A stretch of DNA of 33,385 nucleotides from Saprospirales bacterium (lineage in GTDB: Bacteria; Bacteroidota; Bacteroidia; Chitinophagales; JADJOU01). Of the stretch, positions 24,636 to 33,385 are shown piece by piece. The stretch's first letter is position 1. Each line of letters begins with the position of its first letter. The translations under genes and the position numbers were made by a program. The DNA is taken from the NCBI GenBank assembly GCA_947441115.1, contig CANESS010000009.1:1-33385 (forward strand). Reading direction: 5' to 3'. Below the pieces are notes generated by a model, which had not been told where the DNA came from, ran no database searches, and saw nothing but the letters and a program-made list of their open reading frames with translations.

Positions 24636-25901
24636 ACTAGGAATATAGAATTGATGCGAGAAATTATTAACTTCTAGCTTGATTTTTGCCAAGGTATCCT
24701 CGTTATCGTGATTTATAAGTGCAGCGTCTATCCATTCTACTATTTTTTCCATATCTATTTCTTTCATTTGACGGGTAGTTATGGCTGGCGTGCCTATCCG
24801 AATACCTGAAGTAATAAAGGGAGACTTATCATCAAAGGGAACCATATTCTTATTGACCGTGATGTCTACCTTACCCAAAGTAATTTCCGCCTTTTTTCCC
24901 GAGATATTTTTATTTCGAAGATCGATGAGTAGGAGGTGATTATCCGTACCTCCGGATACTAAATGATATCCCCGAGATAATAGCGCTTTTACCATTGCTT
25001 GTGCATTAGCTAGAACCTGCTTCTGGTAGGTTATAAATTCTGGAGATAAGGCTTCTCCAAAAGCTACAGCCTTGCCGGCAATTACATGCTCTAAAGGTCC
25101 ACCCTGTGTGCCTGGAAATACAGCTAAATCTATCAATTCTCCCATAGTGCGGACGGCGCCTTTAGGATTCGTAAGTCCCCATGGGTTATCAAAATCCTTA
25201 CCTATCATGATGACCCCACCACGCGGACCACGAAGGGTCTTATGAGTAGTAGTAGTGACTATGTGACAATAAGGGATAGGATCAGACATAAGACGCGCTG
25301 CTATCAGCCCAGCAGTATGAGATATATCGGCGAGAAGTAAAGCGCCTACCTCATCTGCAATCGCTCTAAACCTAGGGAAATCAAAATCACGTGTGTAAGC
25401 AGAGGCTCCGCAAATTATCATTTTGGGTTTGCATTCTATAGCTTTAGCATGGACTTTGTCCATATCTATTCTACCTGTCTCCTTCTCCACCCCATAAAAC
25501 TCTGCATGATATAGTTTTCCAGAAAAATTGACTGGCGAACCATGAGTTAAGTGTCCTCCGTGAGAAAGATCCAACCCTAAAATAACATCGCCTGGCTTCA
25601 GACAAGCTAGCATCACAGCAGCATTCGCCTGTGCCCCCGAGTGTGGCTGCACATTGGCATATTCTGCCCCGAAAAGTTTTTTTAATCTGTCTATCGCTTC
25701 CTGCTCCACTTTGTCTACTACAGCGCAGCCTCCATAATATCTGCGACCCGGATAGCCTTCTGCGTATTTATTAGTAAGGCATGAACCAATAGCGCGCATT
25801 ACATTCTCTGAGGTGTAATTCTCACTAGCTATGAGCTCAATTCCTTCGCGCTGTCTTATGTATTCTTCTTTTATTAAATCTTCGATTAATATGTCGGGCA
25901 T
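24633..25901 (-). CDS. glyA: Serine hydroxymethyltransferase
   Basis: A 422-aa cytoplasmic PLP enzyme that interconverts serine and glycine while moving a one-carbon unit to tetrahydrofolate. The length is normal for bacteria. The PLP Schiff-base lysine is K221 in [14 protein letters not shown]. Other family blocks are [13 protein letters not shown] near the N-terminus, [30 protein letters not shown] (substrate and cofactor contacts), [13 protein letters not shown] (the Asp that contacts the PLP ring nitrogen) and [17 protein letters not shown]. No residue appears missing. It lies just upstream of gcvH and has a good -7 box 17 nt before its ATG. Confidence 0.98.
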   Translation of the reverse strand: MPDILIEDLIKEEYIRQREGIELIASENYTSENVMRAIGSCLTNKYAEGYPGRRYYGGCAVVDKVEQEAIDRLKKLFGAEYANVQPHSGAQANAAVMLACLKPGDVILGLDLSHGGHLTHGSPVNFSGKLYHAEFYGVEKETGRIDMDKVHAKAIECKPKMIICGASAYTRDFDFPRFRAIADEVGALLLADISHTAGLIAARLMSDPIPYCHIVTTTTHKTLRGPRGGVIMIGKDFDNPWGLTNPKGAVRTMGELIDLAVFPGTQGGPLEHVIAGKAVAFGEALSPEFITYQKQVLANAQAMVKALLSRGYHLVSGGTDNHLLLIDLRNKNISGKKAEITLGKVDITVNKNMVPFDDKSPFITSGIRIGTPAITTRQMKEIDMEKIVEWIDAALINHDNEDTLAKIKLEVNNFSHQFYIPS

Positions 25902-25918
25902 TTTTTTTACTTTTCAAG

Positions 25919-25926
25919 CAAATGTA
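25919..25926 (-). promoter_or_regulatory. -7 box of the glyA promoter
   Basis: TACATTTG followed by C on the minus strand is identical to the box before the OmpA gene and ends 17 nt before the glyA ATG. Confidence 0.55.
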
Positions 25927-26100
25927 CATTAAAATATTTTTGAAACTTTGTTGATTTTGTATGAATGATATTTTCCAAGCCATTCAGGGTTAAATAGAAA
26001 TTCAAAGATTTTTAATGATATTATTTTACAAAAAAGATAAATAAATCCGAAATTAACTAAAATCTAGCTAAAAATAAGAGGACTAAATAGAATTATAGTC

Positions 26101-26108
26101 TAGGTTTG
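26101..26108 (+). promoter_or_regulatory. -7 box of the bamA promoter
   Basis: TAGGTTTG matches TAnnTTTG and ends 35 nt before the ATG at 26144. There is no clear -33 TTG. The rest of the 242-bp gap to glyA is AT-rich with nothing else seen. Confidence 0.45.
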
Positions 26109-26143
26109 AACTAAATTATGGATATTTGAGACTTTATTCAAAA

Positions 26144-28783
26144 ATGAACACCTTGATTAGGCTAAATAAATATAATATCACTCTGCTTTTTGTCCTATGG
26201 ACAGCATGTGCCCATCTTTCTGCTCAAGACAATACCTTTAATATAGCCGCTATACGTGTAGAAGGACCCGTGACCACAGATAAGGCTATGATAGTAGCTC
26301 TCTCAGGTCTCAGTGTAGGCCAGACCATCAATATCCCTGGACAAGAAGTAACCCAAGCCATCAAGCTTCTATGGAAGCAAGGTTTATTTTCCAATATAGA
26401 TATTCAAGCAGAACGCTATCAAGGCAGGAATGTATTCCTATTGATCAAGCTAGAAGAGAAACCCAGAATAACCAAATATAAAATTTCTGGTGTCAAAAAA
26501 GGAGATATAGATGAGCTAAGACCCAAGCTAGAACTTAGAGCAGGATCGATACTCAATGATCAGCTTGAAACTAATATTCAGAATATAGTCAGAAACTATT
26601 ACAAAGAAAAATCCTTTATTTACCCTAAGGTAATCCTTTCTAGAGACGCAGACTCTTCCATTCCTAATGGTGTAGCTATTCAAATCAAGATAGATAGAGG
26701 ATATAAGTATGTGGTCAAGGATATTGTATTTATAGACAATGACAAAGCATCAACCTCCACCCTTAAGAAGGCCATGAAGGAAAATAAAACACAGGCTTCA
26801 GCACAATTAGGCGAATTATTTAAATTTAAAAAACACCTGTCTAACCCCGGGTGGAATTGGTATGACTATCTAGGATCTTTGACACCGAAAAACATTAAGA
26901 ATTATATCTCCGAATTCGTGCAACCTAATATATTTACGGGAGCGAAGTATAAGCCTGATGAGTTGAAGCAAGCTGATTTCGCCTCTATAAAAGAACAATA
27001 TGCTACCCTAGGCTATAGAGATGCTAAAATCGTTTGGGACACGGTGGTAGAGGAATCTCAGCAGAGAGTCAAAATTTTCATAAAAGTAGATGAAGGGAAA
27101 AAGTATTATTTCCGCAATATCACTTGGGTAGGTAATACTAAATATCCTGATTCCATATTAACCCAAATTTTAGATATACGCAAAGGAGATCCTTTCGATC
27201 AGAAAAAGCTAGACCAACGCTTGCAGCAAAACCCTGAAGGTGGCGACGTGTCTGGACTCTACATGGATGATGGCTATTTGTTTTTCAGAATAGATCCACA
27301 GGAAGTAGCGATAGTAGGCGATAGTGTAGACTATCTCATGCGTGTCTATGAGGGCAATCAATCTACTATCAATCAAATCAGTATATCGGGAAATGTCAAA
27401 ACGAATGAGCATGTGATAAGACGAGAGCTCAAACTCCGACCGGGTGATAAATTCGATCGATCGAAACTGATACGCACACAGCGAGAACTAGCGGCTATGG
27501 GTTATTTCAATCCAGAAGGAACTCAGATCATACCGAAACCTAAAGAAGATGGTACAGTAGATATAGACCTTATAGTAGAGGAAAAGCCGAATGATCAACT
27601 TTCTCTATCTCTAGGATATGCCAATTTCTTTTATGGACAAGTAGGTATGAATTTCACCAATTTCTCTCTAAGAAATATGTTTAACCTCAAGACATGGAAA
27701 CCTCTACCATCTGGAGACGGTCAGACGCTAGCTATCAACGTACAGTCGTCTGGTGTGCTAAGTCAGATATTCAACGTATCCTTTACAGAACCATGGCTAG
27801 GAGGGAAAAGTCCTACATCACTCACCGTAGCGGGTACGCATAGTAGATTTAATAATCCTATAGGCAATGGAACAAATAGTATATTTATTCGCAACAACCT
27901 TTCTGTAGAGGTAGGAAAAAGACTGCGATGGCCAGATGATTATTTTGTAGCCTTCTTCGGTGTAACTATGGAAAACAACATTCTAGAGAATAATAATCAA
28001 TTCGGCTCTGACTTCTCTACGGGGGTAGTCAATAACCTCTTTGGTCGATTCACTCTATCTAGAAATTCCTTAAACGGCCCTATTGGTCCGCAGATTTACC
28101 CCACCACGGGTTCTAATCTGTCCTTCTCCGTGCAGGCTACCTTGCCATATTCCAAGTTATTTAAATCCAGAGATTTGAACTATGAGGATCCAAAACTGAC
28201 CAATGCAGAGCGATGGAACTGGATAGAATACCATAAATGGAAATTCTCTACCGATATGTATATGCCAATAGCTGGTAATTTAGTGGCGCGTTTTGCTTCT
28301 AGATTTGGTACTATCGGATCCTTTAATAGCCGGTATGGCATATCGCCTTTTGAGCGATTCAGAATAGGTGGAGACGGTCTCGTAGCGTGGAATCAATTCG
28401 GACAAGAAACCTATGCACTCAGAGGATATGATGATAGAGAAGTGACCATCAATAAAGAAGGTGATTTCTTTCAAGGAGCTACTGTGTTTAATAAATATAT
28501 CTTCGAACTTCGATACCCTATTATGCTCAATCCGGGCTCCTCTATCTATACCATGCTCTTTGCAGAAGCGGGCAATGGCTGGGAGCGATTCAAAGATTTC
28601 GATCCATTCAATGTCAAAAAATCATACGGTATGGGTGTGAGATTCTTCTTACCTATGTTTGGACTCCTCGGATTTGACTATGGCCTAGGAGTAGACAAAT
28701 TTGTCCCTGAAGGTCTTCGAAATGCTAGCATCTTCGACAAATACGGCAAGTTTAGATTTATCCTGAGCTTCGAGCCGCAGTAG
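26144..28783 (+). CDS. bamA: Outer-membrane protein assembly factor BamA
   Basis: An 879-aa Omp85 protein, the core of the machine that folds beta-barrels into the outer membrane. The ATG at 26144 (MNTLIRLNKYN) was chosen over the track's TTG at 26126 because it places the signal peptide (ITLLFVLWTACAHLSAQ) at the N-terminus. About five POTRA domains fill residues 30-450, for example FNIAAIRVEGPVTTDKAMIV and YFRNITWVGNTKYPDSILTQ. The last begins NQISISGNVKTNEHVIRREL. A longer insert around KHLSNPGWNWYDYLGS separates early POTRAs, a feature I associate with Bacteroidota homologs. The barrel runs from about 455 to the end, with the conserved GGDGLVAWNQFGQETYALRGYDDRE region (the VRGY-like motif of strand 12/loop 6) and the closing FRFILSFEPQ. 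It is transcribed alone, convergent with the pseudouridine synthase gene 17 bp away. Confidence 0.95.
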   Translation: MNTLIRLNKYNITLLFVLWTACAHLSAQDNTFNIAAIRVEGPVTTDKAMIVALSGLSVGQTINIPGQEVTQAIKLLWKQGLFSNIDIQAERYQGRNVFLLIKLEEKPRITKYKISGVKKGDIDELRPKLELRAGSILNDQLETNIQNIVRNYYKEKSFIYPKVILSRDADSSIPNGVAIQIKIDRGYKYVVKDIVFIDNDKASTSTLKKAMKENKTQASAQLGELFKFKKHLSNPGWNWYDYLGSLTPKNIKNYISEFVQPNIFTGAKYKPDELKQADFASIKEQYATLGYRDAKIVWDTVVEESQQRVKIFIKVDEGKKYYFRNITWVGNTKYPDSILTQILDIRKGDPFDQKKLDQRLQQNPEGGDVSGLYMDDGYLFFRIDPQEVAIVGDSVDYLMRVYEGNQSTINQISISGNVKTNEHVIRRELKLRPGDKFDRSKLIRTQRELAAMGYFNPEGTQIIPKPKEDGTVDIDLIVEEKPNDQLSLSLGYANFFYGQVGMNFTNFSLRNMFNLKTWKPLPSGDGQTLAINVQSSGVLSQIFNVSFTEPWLGGKSPTSLTVAGTHSRFNNPIGNGTNSIFIRNNLSVEVGKRLRWPDDYFVAFFGVTMENNILENNNQFGSDFSTGVVNNLFGRFTLSRNSLNGPIGPQIYPTTGSNLSFSVQATLPYSKLFKSRDLNYEDPKLTNAERWNWIEYHKWKFSTDMYMPIAGNLVARFASRFGTIGSFNSRYGISPFERFRIGGDGLVAWNQFGQETYALRGYDDREVTINKEGDFFQGATVFNKYIFELRYPIMLNPGSSIYTMLFAEAGNGWERFKDFDPFNVKKSYGMGVRFFLPMFGLLGFDYGLGVDKFVPEGLRNASIFDKYGKFRFILSFEPQ

Positions 28784-28800
28784 ATCTTTAAATTAACAAA

Positions 28801-30474
28801 TCAGAGTTCAAACCCCGCCTCTACTTTAAACGTTACCTCATCCAATGTACTCGGATGTAGTAAAGTCAGTTCTTCTGCATGAAGGTGTAATCTATCGGCT
28901 CGTTTACCATAGAGATCATCTCCCAATATAGGCGTATTGAGGCCTTGATGGTGTGCCGCGTGAACTCTCAGCTGGTGCGTGCGTCCGCTAATAGGATAGA
29001 AATGAATGAGGGTTTTATTCTCTTGGCGGTCTATGACTTCATAGCGCGTCTGTGCTTCCCTACCAGCATCATAGCAGACTTTTTGTCGGGGTCTATTTTC
29101 ATAGTCACCTGCAAGAGGCAAATCGATGAGTCCGCGATCACTCTCTACTATTCCATCGAGTACAGCTACATACTTCTTATGAATAGTTCTTTCCAAGAAT
29201 TGCAGTTGAATATGCTTATGTGCTACTTTATTCTTAGCGAAAAGAATCAGCCCCGATGTAGACATATCGAGTCGATGTACCACCATCAGTTCCTTTAGCT
29301 CTGGATAATGAGCCTGTATGCGAGTGTAAATAGAATCCCCTATATTCCTGCCGGGCACGGACAGAAATTCATTGGGTTTATTGATCACAATAATATCATC
29401 ATCGTCATATACAATGTCTAGCTGAGCTAGTTTGGTAGGATTGTCTTCTAGTGGATTGGGGTCTACATAAAGACCGATGAGCATGTGCGTGAGTATAGGC
29501 AGGCACTTGGTTTTACAAGCTGGATAGAAATAACCATGTTTTCTGATTTCAGAGCTAGGAGATTTACCATACCAGAATTCGGCTAAACATATAGGAGTGA
29601 AACCATTTAGATAGGAATAATGCAGGAGCTTAGGCGCAGCGCACTCGCCAGCACCAGAGGGAGGTAAATCGCCCTGACTGATAGGAAATATAGCGTGCAA
29701 GCTTTTCGTTTGACCTTTAGCATTGAGAAAAGTGTAGTTTTCAAACAACTTATGCTGAAGCGCTATAGACATCTCTTTTCGTTGCTTTTTTAGTGCATTT
29801 ATTTTGGCTTCGTGATGCTCAATCTTAGTCCTTAGTTCCTCTATTTTATTCTTCCAATGAGCAGCGAGATGCTTGAGTTCATAATGCAAATGTGCACTCT
29901 CTCTATCTAGTTCTTTCAGAGCAATTACCCTATCAGGTTCAATAATTAGAGCATTTAATAAGATTCGTTTGGATTCACGAATTTCTTTCGACTGTTTTTT
30001 TTTGACTTTAAAGGTTGCTATTTCTCGTTCACTATCTTTGATAGCTTGAACCAACTCTGCTTGCCAAATTATGTATTCAGAAATATTTTCCAGTCCATTC
30101 ACTTCTAAGTTTAGGAGATGAATTCTTTTTTCTTCAGGCTTATAGAATCCTTCACTAGTGAGCATATCATAAACCGGCGGCACGAATCGATCATAATCAT
30201 TTTTCTTACCGAGTTTACCCGAAAATGCACTGATATATCCGAGCTGCCCGATAGAATTTCTGACAACTAATACTCCAAACATTTTACCAATTCCACTAGA
30301 CTCCCCTTTCATACCGAAGGGATGTTTATCCTCAATTTCGCTCTGAATATAATTTTGCAATTCACTCGCTGCTAATATAGCCAATGGCTCCGGAGAGTAA
30401 TTAAACGGGTAGGTAAATTTCTCTGGAATGACTAGGGAACTTACATCGGCTAGGAAGGGAGTGAAATAGGTCAT
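28801..30474 (-). CDS. RluA-family pseudouridine synthase with long N-terminal extension
   Basis: A 557-aa protein. The C-terminal part (about 350-557) is a normal RluA catalytic domain that turns uridine into pseudouridine in rRNA or tRNA. The catalytic Asp is D403 in VVHRLDMSTSGL. The conserved INKPNEFLSVPG, KKYVAVLDG and ISGRTHQLRVHAAH also fit, and the C-terminus contains the usual LHLHAEEL. The first 345 residues are extra compared with typical RluA (about 220-320 aa). They hold a charged, probably coiled-coil stretch (about 130-240) and a Cys-bearing block with GECAAPKLL, CLAEFWYG and YPACKTKCLPIL, which may bind metal. I recall such long forms as a recognised subgroup. There is no S4 domain. 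The start overlaps the stop of the upstream gene in ATGA. The RNA target is unknown. Confidence 0.9.
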   Translation of the reverse strand: MTYFTPFLADVSSLVIPEKFTYPFNYSPEPLAILAASELQNYIQSEIEDKHPFGMKGESSGIGKMFGVLVVRNSIGQLGYISAFSGKLGKKNDYDRFVPPVYDMLTSEGFYKPEEKRIHLLNLEVNGLENISEYIIWQAELVQAIKDSEREIATFKVKKKQSKEIRESKRILLNALIIEPDRVIALKELDRESAHLHYELKHLAAHWKNKIEELRTKIEHHEAKINALKKQRKEMSIALQHKLFENYTFLNAKGQTKSLHAIFPISQGDLPPSGAGECAAPKLLHYSYLNGFTPICLAEFWYGKSPSSEIRKHGYFYPACKTKCLPILTHMLIGLYVDPNPLEDNPTKLAQLDIVYDDDDIIVINKPNEFLSVPGRNIGDSIYTRIQAHYPELKELMVVHRLDMSTSGLILFAKNKVAHKHIQLQFLERTIHKKYVAVLDGIVESDRGLIDLPLAGDYENRPRQKVCYDAGREAQTRYEVIDRQENKTLIHFYPISGRTHQLRVHAAHHQGLNTPILGDDLYGKRADRLHLHAEELTLLHPSTLDEVTFKVEAGFEL

Positions 30475-32486
30475 AAAATTCTAGACTTTCTGCGTTTAGT
30501 ATACTCTAAGATAAAAAATAGGACGCTCAATATAAACAAGGAACCCATTTGGACATAGTGCAATTGTTTTATCTCAGGTTTATCATAATTAAACTCTACT
30601 CTGTTTTTTCCGACCTCTAAAGCGATTTTTGGAAAGAACGAGTCTGGAATTAAGGCTCTTCGCTGACCATTGACAGTGGCCGTCCAGCCGGTGAAATAGT
30701 TTTGCAATAGAGTACAGGTATCTCTGACTTTAGAGTTAATATTCGCGCTCATTTGATTCGGTGAAAATCGAGTTAAATCGACCTGCGAAGTTTTATTGGA
30801 TGTATACATAAATCGATGGCGATCAATATCTAGTATAGACTTCCATTCATAATATTTTTTCAATTTATAATTGTCATATCCTTGAATGGTTGGAGTTTTG
30901 ATTAGGAAATTTCCATTGATAAGAAAGCTGTCTATATGTCTATTTGAATAGGAACTGTAATTAATTAATTCTTCGGTAGGTATAAAGTCGAAACTTCGAT
31001 TATACTGAGCATATATTTCCTGAAATCGATATACAGAGAGCTTCCTATTATAAACCAATAATGGCGCCAATACCTTTGTGGTTCCTACTATATCTATAAG
31101 AATACAAAAACATAAGACTATTTTTTTAGTTTCATCTGACACAGATTTTTTGAGTGTATATTGAATTGCTAAAAGGGCTGTAGCGGGAAAAATAGTCATG
31201 ATAAGCGAAAACTCTAATAAGCGATGCCAACTAGGTGTATTTATAGCGAAATAGATTAAAATCACTACAAAAAACAACCCATAAAATGGAAGATAATAGC
31301 TGAGGATGTTTGAAAATTTAGCCCATGCCCTATGCTGAACGATATGAGAAACACTAGACAGACTTAACATCAGTAACAATAATTCTGGAACAAAACGAAA
31401 CAACGCACTATATTGAAAATAGTTCATCAAGGGCACATAATGATAAAGCAGGGTCCTAAACCAAGAATAGTATCCGAGACTGAAGGCAAAAAATAAAATA
31501 GATATACTAATCAGCGTCCAGAAATATTTGCGCGGCAAATACCAGCAACCATAAATGAATAAAGGTAGAAATAAAGCGCCTAAATAAGCACTTCGCATAG
31601 ATAAGTCCGTATTAAATAACCCTGAATCTGATATAATAAATCCAGGATGAATAAGAGTTATAAAACTCCATGGGGAGAATGGATTTCCATTCGCTAATTC
31701 GAGACTGACACCTTCCGTGCGTGTGATCTTATCAAAGGTCAGCGCTAATGAATAGAAATAGCCACCACATAATATTGCGAAGATAACTCCCGACCCCAAT
31801 AAGTAAACTATAGACTTATAATTTTTAGTTTTAAAAAGAAGATAAACCCCTAATCCTAGATACAAGTATAACTGAATAAAACACATGGGTGAATAGCCCC
31901 CTAAAAGAGAAAATGCCAACCCAATTCCTAATGGTATCGCAAAGCGACTTTCATTATAAATAATGACTTTATATAAAAAAAATAAGTTCCAAATGAAAAA
32001 GCAAAAACTAGTGATAATCCATAAATGCTGCGCATGACCCAGCATAAAGCCTGACAAACCAAGAACGATACTAAACGTAATATTTAGTAAAATGTCTTTA
32101 TGAAATAGGGAGAAAAATTTATACGCCCCTATAGCAGTGCCAAGATAGACTAGAAAAAACTCGATATGTAAACTGAAAAAACTATACCCTGTAGTATAAG
32201 AAAACAACCATATAGGCGGGTAGTGATAGCGACTCACTAGGTCTCCATAAAATGGCGAGCCTAGATGTATATATGGATTCCAGTAAGGGAAAATATCATT
32301 TTGAATGCATTGAGAAATATAATTTGAAAAGATAAAAACCTGACTTGCATTGTCAAATTTTAATGCCTTGGTAAAGAAAATGACTTGAAACAATGCTAGC
32401 AAAAGTATAACTAGAATAGAACAATAGGGGTGCTTTTCTATTAGCTGGTGTATATTACCTAGATTAAACTTTTTTTTCAATATCAA
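30471..32486 (-). CDS. YfhO-family polytopic membrane protein
   Basis: A 671-aa inner-membrane protein with about a dozen hydrophobic segments, starting at about residues 24-41 (SILVILLLALFQVIFFTK). Features of the YfhO/GT-C-like group are visible. The first extracytoplasmic loop has NDIFPYWNPYIHLGSPFYGD. The C-terminal soluble domain ends in TGWTATVNGQRRALIPDSFF then LEVGKNRVEFNYDKPE, matching the family pattern 'GW.a.vdG....i' and 'pG.h.vef.Y.p', and a final membrane helix follows (about 645-662). YfhO relatives add sugars to lipoteichoic acid in Firmicutes; in Bacteroidota the role is unproven, and a lipid-linked sugar transferase is a reasonable guess. It overlaps the pseudouridine synthase gene by 4 bp (ATGA), so translation is coupled. 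It is shorter than many family members (about 800 aa). Confidence 0.82.
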   Translation of the reverse strand: MILKKKFNLGNIHQLIEKHPYCSILVILLLALFQVIFFTKALKFDNASQVFIFSNYISQCIQNDIFPYWNPYIHLGSPFYGDLVSRYHYPPIWLFSYTTGYSFFSLHIEFFLVYLGTAIGAYKFFSLFHKDILLNITFSIVLGLSGFMLGHAQHLWIITSFCFFIWNLFFLYKVIIYNESRFAIPLGIGLAFSLLGGYSPMCFIQLYLYLGLGVYLLFKTKNYKSIVYLLGSGVIFAILCGGYFYSLALTFDKITRTEGVSLELANGNPFSPWSFITLIHPGFIISDSGLFNTDLSMRSAYLGALFLPLFIYGCWYLPRKYFWTLISISILFFAFSLGYYSWFRTLLYHYVPLMNYFQYSALFRFVPELLLLMLSLSSVSHIVQHRAWAKFSNILSYYLPFYGLFFVVILIYFAINTPSWHRLLEFSLIMTIFPATALLAIQYTLKKSVSDETKKIVLCFCILIDIVGTTKVLAPLLVYNRKLSVYRFQEIYAQYNRSFDFIPTEELINYSSYSNRHIDSFLINGNFLIKTPTIQGYDNYKLKKYYEWKSILDIDRHRFMYTSNKTSQVDLTRFSPNQMSANINSKVRDTCTLLQNYFTGWTATVNGQRRALIPDSFFPKIALEVGKNRVEFNYDKPEIKQLHYVQMGSLFILSVLFFILEYTKRRKSRIL

Positions 32487-32509
32487 CTAAATAAAGCTAT
32501 GGAATAGCG

Positions 32510-32537
32510 CAAAAATAAGGCATTCACCTTTTACAAA
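32510..32537 (-). promoter_or_regulatory. Promoter of the yfhO-like/pseudouridine synthase pair, with overlapping palindrome
   Basis: On the minus strand TTTG (32537-32534), 16 nt, then TATTTTTG (32517-32510) followed by C resemble the -33/-7 pair of Bacteroidota promoters. The box ends 23 nt before the ATG. ACCTTT and AAAGGT (32526-32531 and 32535-32540) form a perfect 6-bp inverted repeat over the -33 element, a possible operator. Confidence 0.5.
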
Positions 32538-32655
32538 GGTCTAATTTTAAATCTAAATCAATCATTAGAAATGATTCATCGCAATCCCTTGGGTGCGGGA
32601 GTATCTCAATCAAATAACAAATCAATTGGAATAATCAATATGCGGGTCATGATGA

Positions 32656-32684
32656 CTCCTATAGTCGTATCAGACTCGTAGGAG
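32656..32684 (+). other. Hairpin upstream of the homogentisate dioxygenase gene
   Basis: CTCCTA (32656-32661) pairs with TAGGAG (32679-32684), and inside it AGTC (32663-32666) pairs with GACT (32673-32676) around a 6-nt loop. There is no T run on either side. It lies about 70 bp before the promoter box, so it could be an operator, a dispersed repeat fragment or chance. Confidence 0.3.
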
Positions 32685-32753
32685 GTTAAACAGATCTATA
32701 GCGCCATGCATTTACTGCGTAAAAGTCCATCGTGTAAATTGGATTAAAACTAC

Positions 32754-32761
32754 TATATTTG
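32754..32761 (+). promoter_or_regulatory. -7 box of the homogentisate dioxygenase promoter
   Basis: TATATTTG matches TAnnTTTG and ends 22 nt before the ATG at 32784. It is identical to the box before the 2190-aa cargo gene. A TTG 12 nt upstream is too close to be a standard -33 element. Confidence 0.5.
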
Positions 32762-32783
32762 TCTATAATTAATTCAAACGAAT

Positions 32784-33385
32784 ATGCCCCATTATCATAG
32801 ACTAGGCTCCGTTCCGCCTAAGCGTCATACACAATTTCGTAAACCAGATGGCAGTCTCTATCAAGAAGAGCTCGTGAGCACGGAAGGGTTTTCCAATAAT
32901 TATTCGCTGATCTACCATAGCCATCCTCCTACCACTGCTACCAAATATCATGAAGCGTTTTCTGTAGCTCCGCCTATAGTGGAAATAGAGCATTGCAGAC
33001 CGAGAGCTTTTATGGGCTATAAACATGCACCTGCAGACGATTATCTCAAAGGGAGAAAGCCCCTCATGGTCAATAATGACTGCGAGATCAGCGTTTGTGC
33101 CCCTACAAAATCAATGACAACGTATTTCTATAAAAATAGCTCTGCAGACGAATGTATCTTCATCCATGAAGGGGAAGGAACCTTTAAATCCGTCTTTGGA
33201 GAATTAGAATTTAAGTATGGTGATTACATTATCGTACCTCGTGGGACTATCTATCAACTGCATTTCAATTCTGAAAATAATAGATTATTGATTGTAGAAT
33301 CCTTTGGCCCTTATGAGTATCCTAAGCGATATTTATCTAAATACGGTCAACTTATGGAGCATTCTCCATACTATGAGATGGATAT
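32784..33385 (+). CDS. hmgA: Homogentisate 1,2-dioxygenase, N-terminal part (cut by window edge)
   Basis: This is absent from the ORF track because it runs off the right end; about 200 codons are visible of a usual 380-440. The enzyme opens the aromatic ring of homogentisate to maleylacetoacetate in tyrosine/phenylalanine breakdown, using Fe(II). The N-terminus MPHYHRLGSVPPKRHTQFRK is characteristic of the bacterial enzyme. It continues through YSLIYHSHPPTTATKYHEAF, a cupin-fold strand (DECIFIHEGEGTFKSVFGEL), YGDYIIVPRGTIYQL and LLIVESFGPYEYPKRY, all recognisable in the family. The iron ligands lie further downstream, outside the window, so activity cannot be checked. It starts a plus-strand unit divergent from the YfhO-like gene. 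The track's ORF at 32802-33026 on the other strand is its shadow. Confidence 0.93.
   Translation, partial: MPHYHRLGSVPPKRHTQFRKPDGSLYQEELVSTEGFSNNYSLIYHSHPPTTATKYHEAFSVAPPIVEIEHCRPRAFMGYKHAPADDYLKGRKPLMVNNDCEISVCAPTKSMTTYFYKNSSADECIFIHEGEGTFKSVFGELEFKYGDYIIVPRGTIYQLHFNSENNRLLIVESFGPYEYPKRYLSKYGQLMEHSPYYEMD

Noticed and set aside
28945-29298. 117-aa plus-strand ORF
   Set aside because: Antisense to the RluA catalytic domain, whose motifs are intact.
32802-33026. 74-aa minus-strand ORF at the right end
   Set aside because: Shadow of the homogentisate dioxygenase gene, which the track missed because it is truncated.

Overview
The window comes from a member of the Bacteroidota, on several independent signs. 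Proteins carry type IX secretion (T9SS) tails of both kinds: type A 'Por' tails and a type B gliding-motility/CHU_C tail. There is a PorP/SprF-family protein and a Bacteroidota-style BamA. Nine genes have a TAnnTTTG box, the -7 element of the Bacteroidota sigma factor, 17-35 nt before their start codons. The DNA is AT-rich and shows no clear Shine-Dalgarno sequences. I cannot place it below phylum. No tRNA, rRNA, CRISPR array, transposase or phage gene was seen.

Layout. Positions 1-3954 are all on the minus strand: a SAM-dependent methyltransferase cut by the window edge, the carboxyltransferase (beta) subunit of propionyl-CoA carboxylase, and a two-gene unit of an OmpA-domain protein plus a membrane-anchored helix-hairpin-helix protein. 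Positions 4038-11730 on the plus strand hold a 2190-residue type B T9SS cargo followed by a PorP/SprF protein, the classic cargo/partner pair. Positions 11731-12228 are a non-coding gap between convergent units, with a 21-bp tandem repeat and a strong terminator. Positions 12229-22179 on the minus strand are three abutting T9SS-related genes with no spacer between stop and start: a 2596-residue multidomain giant with a degenerate zincin motif, a 511-residue type A cargo, and a 207-residue chimera that copies the N-terminus of the 511-residue protein. Positions 22180-22633 hold a possible structured leader RNA and a dispersed-type intergenic hairpin.

Positions 22634-25926 on the minus strand are housekeeping genes: a GNAT acetyltransferase, comF, a VanZ-like membrane protein, gcvH and glyA. 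The last two belong together in glycine/serine one-carbon metabolism. Next come bamA (plus strand) for outer-membrane protein assembly, then an overlapping minus-strand pair of a YfhO-like membrane protein and a long RluA-type pseudouridine synthase. The window ends in the 5' part of a homogentisate 1,2-dioxygenase gene (plus strand).

The accessory core is 4-22 kb, a cell-surface/secretion locus. The most unusual items are the chimeric gene at 12229-12852, the HExxH-to-QQxxH zincin-like domain in the giant protein, the roughly 555-residue internal duplication in the type B cargo, and the structured region upstream of the giant gene, which contains competing pairings. All functional statements rest on reading motifs by eye; no database search was possible.
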